A stretch of 64,000 bases of DNA from the NCBI GenBank assembly GCA_964244885.1, contig CAXTKD010000015.1, forward strand, positions 11,506 to 75,505, written 5' to 3'. The notes under the pieces were generated by a model that saw only the letters and a list, made by a program, of their open reading frames with translations, was not told where the DNA came from and did no database searches. The DNA is from CAXTKD01 sp964244885. Its GTDB lineage: Bacteria; Pseudomonadota; Alphaproteobacteria; Sphingomonadales; Sphingomonadaceae. Made by a program: the position numbers and the translations under genes. Position 1 is the stretch's first letter. Every line of letters starts with the position of its first letter. Below, piece by piece: positions 55,864 through 64,000 of this stretch.

Positions 55864-57729
55864 TCAGATTTCCATCTGGCTTCCGAGCTCGACGACCTGC
55901 TGGACGGGAAGCTTGAAGAAGCTCATCGGCGTCTCGGCGTTCCTGACCATCGCCGCGAACAGGTGCTCGCGCCAGAGCGCCATGCCGGGCTTGCGCGACG
56001 GCACCAGCGTCTGCCGGCTGAGGAAATAGCCCGTGGTGATCGGGTTGTAGGCCGGGTCCTGCGCCAGCACCGGCGCCAGCGCCGCCGGCAGATCGGGGCT
56101 TTCGGCGAAGCCGTAGCGGACGATGACGCGGCTGAAGCCCGCCTCCAGCGTCTCGGCGACGAGCCGCGCGCCGTCGGCGACGTGCGGCGTCAGCGCGGTC
56201 TCGACCGTCACCACCAGCACGCGCTGGTGCATGACGAGATTATATTTGAGGTTGTGCAGCAGCGCCGGCGGCGCGCCGTCGCGGCTCGTCGTCAGGTAGA
56301 TCGCAGTCGCGGGCACGCGCTGGACGCCAGCGCTGGATTTCAGGAACAGCGGCAGCGGCATGGTTTGCGCCGCGAGCGCGTCCCTCACCAGGCCCCGGCC
56401 CCGCCGCCACGTGTCGAACACCAGCACCAGCACCAGCGCGATCGCCACCGGCAGCCAGCCGCCGTCGAGGAACTTGGTCGAGGACGCCGCGAACAGCCCG
56501 AGGTCGAGCGCCAGCAGCACGGCGTAGAGCGGCACCGCCCAGATCGGGTTCCAGCGCCAGACGCGGAACACCATCAGGCCGATCATCAGCGTCGTCAGCA
56601 CCATCGTCGCGGTGACCGCCAGGCCGAAAGCGGCGGCGAGCGCGCTGGAACTGCGGAAGCCGAGGACGAGCGCGACGACCGCAATGAACAACAGGACATT
56701 GACCGCCGGGGCATAGACCTGGCCGCGGGTCTCGCTCGACGTGTGCAAGATGTTGACGCGAGGCAGATAGCCGAGCTGCACCGCCTGCTGGGTGACTGAA
56801 AAAGCGCCGCTGATGATCGACTGGCTGGCGATCACCGTCGCGAAGGCGGCGAGCACCAGCAGCGGCACCAGCATCGCGGCCGGCACCATCAGGTAGAAGG
56901 GGGAGCGGATCGCAGACGGGTCGGACAGCACCAGGGCCGACTGTCCCGCGTAGCACAGCAGGAGGGCGGGCAGCGCCAGCCACAGCCAGGCGCGGGCGAT
57001 CGAGCGCCGCCCGAAATGACCCATGTCGGCGTAGAGCGCCTCGGCCCCGGTGATCGCCAGGACGACGGTGCCGAGCGTGAAGAAGGCGCGCAACGGATCG
57101 GCCACGACGAAGCCGGCCGCATAGGCCGGGTTGACCGCCGCGAGCACCGCCGGATTGGCCGCGACCTGCGCCGCGCCGAGCACCGCGATCGTCACGAACC
57201 ACAGCGTCATCACCGGGCCGAACAGCGTACCGACCAGGCCGGTGCCATAGCGCTGGATCGCGAACAGCCCGGCGACGATGGCGAGCGTCACCGGAATGAT
57301 CAGCTCGCCGAAGCCGGGGTTGAGCAGCGTCAGCCCCTCGACCGCCGAGAGGATCGAGATAGCGGGGGTGATCACCGCGTCGCCGTAGAACAGCGCGGTC
57401 GCGATCAGCGCCGCCCAGGCGACGGCGGGAAGCAGCGGCGACTTGCGCGCGACTCGCTGGATCAGCGCCAGCAGCGCGAAGCTGCCGCCCTCGCCCCGGT
57501 TGTCGGCGCGCATCGCGATGAAGACGTATTTGACCGTGACGACGAGGATCAGCGCCCAGACGAGCATCGACAGCACGCTCAGCACATGGAACTGATCGAG
57601 CGGCAGCCGGTGGTGGTCGATGAAGCTCTCGCGGAAGGCGTAGAGCGGGCTGGTTCCGATGTCCCCGAAGACAACGCCGGTGGCGCCGAGCATGCGTTTG
57701 AAGCTAGGCCGGGCGCCGGGTCGCGTCAT
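55864..57729 (-). CDS. kup: Kup-family low-affinity potassium transporter
   Basis: Proton-coupled potassium uptake at the inner membrane. The 621 residues have 12 helices in about the first 430 residues and a cytoplasmic tail. The family signature GVVFGDIGTSPLYAFRESF lies near residue 16, with FYGDAVITPAISILSAVEGL and ALYADMGHFGRRSI further on. Start ATG 57729. Monocistronic in appearance. Confidence 0.95.
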   Translation of the reverse strand: MTRPGARPSFKRMLGATGVVFGDIGTSPLYAFRESFIDHHRLPLDQFHVLSVLSMLVWALILVVTVKYVFIAMRADNRGEGGSFALLALIQRVARKSPLLPAVAWAALIATALFYGDAVITPAISILSAVEGLTLLNPGFGELIIPVTLAIVAGLFAIQRYGTGLVGTLFGPVMTLWFVTIAVLGAAQVAANPAVLAAVNPAYAAGFVVADPLRAFFTLGTVVLAITGAEALYADMGHFGRRSIARAWLWLALPALLLCYAGQSALVLSDPSAIRSPFYLMVPAAMLVPLLVLAAFATVIASQSIISGAFSVTQQAVQLGYLPRVNILHTSSETRGQVYAPAVNVLLFIAVVALVLGFRSSSALAAAFGLAVTATMVLTTLMIGLMVFRVWRWNPIWAVPLYAVLLALDLGLFAASSTKFLDGGWLPVAIALVLVLVFDTWRRGRGLVRDALAAQTMPLPLFLKSSAGVQRVPATAIYLTTSRDGAPPALLHNLKYNLVMHQRVLVVTVETALTPHVADGARLVAETLEAGFSRVIVRYGFAESPDLPAALAPVLAQDPAYNPITTGYFLSRQTLVPSRKPGMALWREHLFAAMVRNAETPMSFFKLPVQQVVELGSQMEI

Positions 57730-57783
57730 GCCGGCAGAATGGCACGGTGTTCCAATAGGTAAAGGGCTATCGCGAGCGGCCGC

Positions 57784-58560
57784 CTACCGCGCCAGCCGCC
57801 CGTCGGCGATCGCGCTTTCCTCGAACACGAACAGCACGTCGGGATCGGGCTGCTCGATCTCGGCGGCGATCGCCGGCGGCGCGATCTTGTGGAGCAGATG
57901 ACGAATGATCGCCTTGCGCGTCCGCTTCTTGTTGTTGGCGCGAACGCAGACCCACGGCGCGAACGGCGTATGGGTCGCAAGCAGCATCGCATCGCGGGCG
58001 TCCGAATAGTCCGTCCACTTCTTCTGCGCGACTGCGTCCATGTCGGACACCTTCAACGCCTTCAGCGGATCGGTCCGGCGCGCGTCGAGACGTTCCTTCT
58101 GCTCGTCCTTCGAGATGTCGAGCCAGACCTTCACCAGCCTGATGCCGCTCTCGACCAGCATCCGCTCGAAGTCCGGCGCGTCGCGCAGGAACTGCGCCTG
58201 CTCGGCCGGGGTCGCGAAGCCCATGACGCGCTCAACGCCGGCGCGGTTGTACCAGCTGCGGTTGAAGATCACGATCTCCCCCGCCTCCGGCAGGTGCGCG
58301 ACGTAACGCTGGAAATACCATTGGCTGCGCTGGTGCTCGCCGGGCTTGGGCAGCGCCACCACCCGCGTCGCGCGCGGCGACAGATATTCGACGATCCGCT
58401 TGATCGAGCCGTCCTTGCCCGCCCCGTCGCGCCCTTCGAGCACGAGCACCGCACGCTCGCCGCTCTTGATCGCCGCGATCTGAGTCTGGACCAGCGCCAG
58501 CTGCAGCCGCTCCAGCGAGTCGAGGCCGTCGTCGTCCAGCTCGTCGTCTTCCTTGCTCAT
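57784..58560 (-). CDS. ppk2: Polyphosphate kinase 2 (PPK2 class I)
   Basis: Uses polyphosphate to phosphorylate nucleoside diphosphates. The 258 residues are one PPK2 domain: Walker A LEGRDGAGKDGSIKR, lid/Walker B EIVIFNRSWYNRAGVERVMG, VKVWLDISKDEQKERL, and KKWTDYSDARDAML. Short one-domain length indicates class I. The ATG 58560 is preferred; the longer frame upstream overlaps the divergent apt leader. It adds to the pyrophosphate/PHA storage theme of the window. Confidence 0.92.
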   Translation of the reverse strand: MSKEDDELDDDGLDSLERLQLALVQTQIAAIKSGERAVLVLEGRDGAGKDGSIKRIVEYLSPRATRVVALPKPGEHQRSQWYFQRYVAHLPEAGEIVIFNRSWYNRAGVERVMGFATPAEQAQFLRDAPDFERMLVESGIRLVKVWLDISKDEQKERLDARRTDPLKALKVSDMDAVAQKKWTDYSDARDAMLLATHTPFAPWVCVRANNKKRTRKAIIRHLLHKIAPPAIAAEIEQPDPDVLFVFEESAIADGRLAR

Positions 58561-58654
58561 GGCGTGGCTGTTCGGCCCTTCCCGCGCCCAAGTCAAAAGC
58601 GTTGACTATGAAAGCGCTGCTGCCAGAACGAGCCGCGCCCGCAGGAGTGCCGCC

Positions 58655-59194
58655 ATCGCCGACAATGCCGATCTCGCCGCGCTGATCCGCACCATTCCGG
58701 ACTATCCGAGGCCCGGCATCCTGTTTCGCGACATCAGCACGCTGATGCTGGACGGCGCGGCCTTCCGCGCGACGATCGACCGGCTGGGCGACGCGGTCGC
58801 CGACACGCCGTTCGACCTGGTCGCGGGGATCGAGGCGCGCGGCTTCATCTTCGCCGCCGCGCTCGCCTACAAGACGGGCAAGGGTGCGCTGATGCTCAGG
58901 AAGCGCGGCAAGCTGCCGGGCGCGCTCGTCGGCCTCGACTATGCGCTCGAATACGGCACCGACCGGATCGAGATGCACGCCGACGCCTGCGGCGCGGGCC
59001 ACACCGTGCTGCTGGTCGACGATTTGCTGGCGACCGGCGGCACCGCGCTCGCCGCGGTCAGCCTGCTGCGCGGCAACGGCGCGACGGTGGGGCACGCGCT
59101 GTTCGTCATCGACCTCGTCGACCTTGGCGGCGCGGCGAAGCTCGCGAGCGCGGGCATCGAGGCCCGTGCGCTGGTCGGCTTCCCCGGCCACTGA
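58655..59194 (+). CDS. apt: Adenine phosphoribosyltransferase, probable AUC start
   Basis: Salvages adenine to AMP with PRPP. The 179-residue core begins IADNADLAALIRTIPDYPRP, has GIEARGFIFAAALA (typical of Apt), RKRGKLPGA and the PRPP loop LLVDDLLATGGTALA. The only in-frame ATGs (58553, 58559) would add a 32-34-residue tail foreign to the family and overlap the divergent ppk2 start. In contrast, ATC 58655 has AGGAG 7 nt upstream and gives the normal length, so AUC initiation (or an ATG miscalled as ATC) is the best reading. The stop overlaps the next ATG (TGATG). Confidence 0.88.
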   Translation: MADNADLAALIRTIPDYPRPGILFRDISTLMLDGAAFRATIDRLGDAVADTPFDLVAGIEARGFIFAAALAYKTGKGALMLRKRGKLPGALVGLDYALEYGTDRIEMHADACGAGHTVLLVDDLLATGGTALAAVSLLRGNGATVGHALFVIDLVDLGGAAKLASAGIEARALVGFPGH

Positions 59195-59862
59195 TGCGGC
59201 GCATCGGCATCATCTCGGGCGTCGGCGCCGAGCTTTCCGCGCTGCTGCCGGATGCGGCGCGCGAGCGGGTCTGCGACGCCCCGCCGATCCACCGCGTCGA
59301 GCACGACGGCCGCTCGCTGTTCCTCGCCTGCGCCGGCATCGGCAAGGTCGCGGCGGCGACCGTGGCGGGCGTGATGCACGGGCGCTTCGGCGTCGAGCTG
59401 CTGATGGTCATCGGCACCGCCGGCAAGATCGCCGCGATCGAAGGCGACCTGTTCCGGATTGACGAGGCCGTGCAGGCCGACTTCGGCGCGCAGCGGCCCG
59501 ACGGCCTCGTCCACTACACCGCCGGCCGCTGGCCGATCGGCCCCGCGACGGTCGAGGCCCATCGCGCGCTCGACATCGACGGCCTTGACCTGCCGACCGC
59601 CCGCATCGCCACCAGCGACCTCTTCGTCGAATGCGATGTCCATGCCGCGCGCGTCCGCGACAAGCTCGGCGTCTCGCTAGTCGACATGGAGACCGCGGCG
59701 GTGGCGCAGGCCGCGGCTTTGCTCGGCCTCCCTTGGGTCGCGGTCAAGGCGACCACCGACGGCGCCGACGGCGACAGCGCCGGAGACTTTGTCGCCAACC
59801 TCGACGCCGCCGCCCGCCGCGCCGCCGACGCCGCGCTGCGCCTGATCGCGCTGCTGCCATGA
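59194..59862 (+). CDS. 5'-methylthioadenosine/S-adenosylhomocysteine nucleosidase-like protein
   Basis: A 222-residue nucleoside phosphorylase-fold hydrolase. IGIISGVGAELSALL is the MTA/SAH nucleosidase opening, CAGIGKVAAATVAGVM the phosphate/ribose loop, VIGTAGKI the variant GTAG block, and VDMETAAVAQAA the catalytic-region MET motif. ATTDGADGDSAGDF holds the catalytic Asp. It would release adenine, which Apt (encoded directly upstream and overlapping) recycles, a coherent salvage pair. Exact substrate among MTA, SAH and 5'-deoxyadenosine is open. Confidence 0.85.
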   Translation: MRRIGIISGVGAELSALLPDAARERVCDAPPIHRVEHDGRSLFLACAGIGKVAAATVAGVMHGRFGVELLMVIGTAGKIAAIEGDLFRIDEAVQADFGAQRPDGLVHYTAGRWPIGPATVEAHRALDIDGLDLPTARIATSDLFVECDVHAARVRDKLGVSLVDMETAAVAQAAALLGLPWVAVKATTDGADGDSAGDFVANLDAAARRAADAALRLIALLP

Positions 59863-60131
59863 CGACGCTCGCCGAGCTCCAGCGGCTCATGGAGGCGGCC
59901 GCCGCGGCGATGGACTTCGAGGCGGCGAGCCGCCTGCGCGACCAGATCAGCCTGCTCCGAGCCGGCGGCGACGCCGACATCGATCCCTCGGGGCTGGAGC
60001 GGCAGCAGCCGGGCGCAATGGGCCTCGGCACCAGCCAGCAGCGGGTGACGCCACCCAAGGGCTGGACGCCGCCCAGGAAGCCCGATCCAATGACGACAGG
60101 CCGGTCGCGGCGCAACAAGGGAGAGCGATGA
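59859..60131 (+). CDS. Small protein with a UvrB/UvrC (UVR) motif
   Basis: A 90-residue protein. The first 35 residues LAELQRLMEAAAAAMDFEAA then SRLRDQI match the UVR motif, the helical hairpin through which UvrB and UvrC interact. The remainder (TPPKGWTPPRKPDP) is Pro-rich and disordered, ending basic. Stand-alone UVR proteins are seen in McsA and others; no zinc fingers here. The ATG overlaps the preceding stop (ATGA). Function unknown, perhaps protein-protein docking. Confidence 0.75.
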   Translation: MTTLAELQRLMEAAAAAMDFEAASRLRDQISLLRAGGDADIDPSGLERQQPGAMGLGTSQQRVTPPKGWTPPRKPDPMTTGRSRRNKGER

Positions 60132-60310
60132 TGAGCGAGCGGTTCGAACGGCACCGCCAGCCGTGGACGAGCGACGAGATCCAGAAGCTCCACACGCTGG
60201 CGAAGAAGGGCATGGCGTTGAAAGCCATCGCCAGGGCGCTGACGCGGAGCGAGGAATCGACCAGGGACCGCGCCAAGGCCGACGGGCTGAGCATCGCCAA
60301 GCTCCGCTAG
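60128..60310 (+). CDS. Small SANT/Myb-like helix-turn-helix protein
   Basis: A 60-residue basic protein with one three-helix unit: PWTSDEIQKLHTLAKKGMAL, KAIARALTRSEESTRDRAKA, DGLSIAKLR. The W-(T/S)-x-x-E-x-x-x-L opening and the Arg-rich third helix resemble SANT/Myb or homeodomain-like DNA-binding folds, common as tiny alphaproteobacterial proteins. The start overlaps the stop of the UVR gene (ATGATGA). Target unknown. Confidence 0.7.
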   Translation: MMSERFERHRQPWTSDEIQKLHTLAKKGMALKAIARALTRSEESTRDRAKADGLSIAKLR

Positions 60311-60311
60311 G

Positions 60312-61601
60312 ATGCGGTTCCTCGGAGTCACCGAAACCTGCGACCTCGGCGCGCTCTACCTGCGCTTGCAGGACGAGGGCCATGAGGTGCGGATCAGCAT
60401 CTCCGAGCCCGGCGCGCGGGGCACGATGGCCGGGCTGGTCGAGCGCGTCGACGACTGGCGCGGCGCGCTCGACTGGGTGGGCAAGGATGGCATCGTCCTC
60501 TTCGAGGCGGTGTCCGAAGGCTTCGGAGAACTCCAGGATGAGCTGCGCCGCGACGGCTACCGCGTCATCGGCGGCAGCGCCTGGGGCGACCGGCTGGAAA
60601 ACGACCGCGCCTTCGCGATGGAGCTGCTCGCCGGGCTCGGCTTTCCCGCCGGCCACGTCTGGGAGTTCGACGACGGCGCCGCCGCCGACGCCTTCCTCGC
60701 ATCCCGCCCGGCGCGCTACGTCATCAAGTTCAGCGGCCCCGACTTCGCCTCCAGCGACAATTACATCGGCCAGCGCGCCGACGGCAGCGACGTCCGCGCG
60801 GTGCTCGCCGCCCGCCTCCGCCAGCGCGGAAACTCACCCGCGACCTTCATCGTCATGGAGCATATCCTCGGCGTCGAGATGGGGGTCGGCGCCTATTTCG
60901 ACGGCACCCGCTTCCTGACGCCCGCCTGCCTCGACTGGGAGCACAAGCGCTTCTTCGCCGGCGACATGGGCGAGCTCACAGGCGAAATGGGCACGGTCGC
61001 CACCTTCGACCGCAGCGGCCGCTTCTTCGAGGCGACGCTGAAGAAATTGGAACCCCAGCTCGCGGGCCGCGGCCACGTTGGGTACATCAACATGAACACC
61101 ATCATGAACGAAGGCGGCATCTGGCCGCTCGAGTTCACCTGCCGCTTCGGCTACCCGGGCTTCGCGGTGCTCGATCCGTTGCAGGCGACGCCGTGGGGCG
61201 ACCTGTTCGAGCGCATGGCGAGCGGCGAGGGGCCGGACTTCGCGGCGCATCCGGGCTTCTCGCTCGGCGTCGTCCTTACCACCCCGCCCTTCCCCTACAC
61301 CCGCAAGCAGGTCGACGAGCCGGTCGGCCTGCCCGTGCTGTTCGACGGCTTCGACGCGGAGGACCGCCGCCACGTCCACTACGGCGAGGTCGGCCTGGAA
61401 GGCGGCCAGCTGGTGACCAGCGGCCTCTACGGCTGGACGATGGTGGTCACCGGCATCGCACCAACCGTCGCCGCCGCGCGCGACGCCGCCTATGCGCGCA
61501 CGGCCCGGATCGCCATCCCCAACGTCCGCTATCGCCTCGACATCGGCGAGCGCCTGATCGATGAAGACTGGGCTCGGCTTGAGGCATTGAGGCTGATTTA
61601 G
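60312..61601 (+). CDS. ATP-grasp protein, phosphoribosylamine-glycine ligase-like
   Basis: A 429-residue protein with the GARS (PurD) layout: an N-domain with EAVSEGFGELQDELRRDGYR, then the ATP-grasp part with VIGGSAWGDRLENDRAFAME, YVIKFSGPDF, VMEHILGVEMGVGAYF, and the metal-binding GYINMNTIMNEGGIWPLEFT and CRFGYPG. In true PurD the last block is usually VEFNxRFGDPE. Here it is LEFTCRFGYPG, so it may be a paralogue with another amine/carboxylate pair. It starts one base after the SANT gene, last of the apt operon. Confidence 0.75.
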   Translation: MRFLGVTETCDLGALYLRLQDEGHEVRISISEPGARGTMAGLVERVDDWRGALDWVGKDGIVLFEAVSEGFGELQDELRRDGYRVIGGSAWGDRLENDRAFAMELLAGLGFPAGHVWEFDDGAAADAFLASRPARYVIKFSGPDFASSDNYIGQRADGSDVRAVLAARLRQRGNSPATFIVMEHILGVEMGVGAYFDGTRFLTPACLDWEHKRFFAGDMGELTGEMGTVATFDRSGRFFEATLKKLEPQLAGRGHVGYINMNTIMNEGGIWPLEFTCRFGYPGFAVLDPLQATPWGDLFERMASGEGPDFAAHPGFSLGVVLTTPPFPYTRKQVDEPVGLPVLFDGFDAEDRRHVHYGEVGLEGGQLVTSGLYGWTMVVTGIAPTVAAARDAAYARTARIAIPNVRYRLDIGERLIDEDWARLEALRLI

Positions 61602-61616
61602 CGCCGGCGCGTCGAT

Positions 61617-61740
61617 GCCCGGCGGTGTCACCCCACCCCTACCCCTCCCCATCGAAGGGGAGGGGAGGATCTTGCCGCTTGTCCGGCCCAGTCCCTCCCC
61701 CTTCGATGGGGGAGGTTAGGTGGGGGTGACACCGCCGGGC
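61617..61740. repeat. Palindromic element, family B-like, downstream of the apt operon
   Basis: 124 bp with outer arms GCCCGGCGGTGTCACCCC (61617-61634) and its exact complement at 61723-61740, and inner hairpins CCCCTCCCC-ATCGAA-GGGGAGGGG and its partner. Same two-hairpin design as 6257-6358. It lies 15 bp after the stop of the GARS-like gene, between two convergent transcripts, and may act as an RNA 3' end. Confidence 0.85.
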
Positions 61741-61753
61741 ACCACGCACCGCC

Positions 61754-61785
61754 AAAAAAGCCCCGCCGGATCGCTCCGGCGGGGC
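61754..61785 (-). terminator. Intrinsic terminator of the rpoC transcript
   Basis: An 11-bp G+C-rich stem (61760-61770 with 61775-61785), loop of 4, followed on the minus strand by six U (A6 at 61754-61759). It is 26 bp beyond the rpoC stop, as expected for the end of the rpoBC operon. Confidence 0.88.
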
Positions 61786-61811
61786 CATTTCGTTCACGCG
61801 ACGGCTGAGCC

Positions 61812-64000
<2,189 letters not shown>

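Noticed and set aside
58553..58654. N-terminal extension of Apt from ATG 58553 or 58559
   Set aside because: It would add about 32-34 residues not seen in the family and overlap the ppk2 start, while a good AGGAG site precedes the conserved N-terminus.

Overview
This window reads as chromosomal DNA of a high-G+C alphaproteobacterium, most probably a sphingomonad (Sphingomonas or a close relative). The signs are the PEPxxWA-type C-terminal sorting signal, the MipZ division ATPase, a phasin, a DUF3035 lipoprotein, ilvB/ilvN/ilvC on one strand, strong G/C third-position bias and dense ATGA/TGATG gene overlaps. No rRNA, tRNA, prophage, plasmid or CRISPR signal is visible. No gene-free gap exceeds 300 bases.

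Layout. 1-3741: hflK-hflC and a DegP/Do protease, ending in a bidirectional terminator. 3757-10799 (minus): CDF metal exporter, a small disrupted ORF, folA, ribF, a GNAT acetyltransferase, ileS, lspA and a DUF3035 lipoprotein. 10859-14547: hppA, then a divergent MarR regulator with two VOC proteins. 14544-22526: thiL/nusB, an MddA-like methyltransferase, ribD-ribE-ribH, gltX, a stand-alone NAD(P)HX dehydratase and a histidine phosphatase. 22604-31627: hybrid sensor kinase coupled to methylmalonyl-CoA epimerase, an EmrRAB-type efflux set, a class A PBP and clpS. 31649-36352: phasin, phosphomannomutase, J-domain membrane protein, mipZ, panC and a Sel1 protein. 36411-42142: ilvC, ilvN, a DUF559 nuclease, ilvB, miaA and serB. 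42202-48270: orphan receiver, PAP2 phosphatase, clpA, a GIY-YIG nuclease between two palindromes, dienelactone hydrolase and small genes. 48382-53932: an alpha-amino-acid ester hydrolase, an AT-rich foreign-looking gene, and a hybrid kinase with a frame-disrupted response regulator. 54078-64000: PEPxxWA-CTERM protein, kup, ppk2, an apt/MTA-nucleosidase operon ending in a GARS-like ATP-grasp protein, and the 3' part of rpoC.

The most unusual theme is a set of short palindromic elements (about 70-125 bp, two hairpin arms each). Two families each appear once as a flanked unit with a very small nuclease: GIY-YIG between two 70-bp copies (45910-46374), and DUF559 (Vsr-like fold) between inverted copies (38081-38511) inside the ilv operon. 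Each family also has a nuclease-free copy inserted in frame in ileS (5018-5117 and 6257-6358), so that IleRS carries two extra blocks of about 34 residues. This resembles REPIN/RAYT systems, with endonucleases in place of the transposase, and Rickettsia palindromic elements, which also invade coding frames. A third palindrome family sits next to ribD and ilvC. The pairing of nuclease and repeat is my inference; the sequences themselves are visible.

Functionally most of the window is housekeeping: protein quality control (HflKC, DegP, ClpS, ClpA), flavin, folate, pantothenate and branched-chain amino acid synthesis, translation (IleRS, GluRS, MiaA), polyphosphate/PHA/pyrophosphate energy metabolism and purine salvage. 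Accessory content is limited to the palindromic elements, the two small nucleases and the low-G+C gene at 50346-51593.
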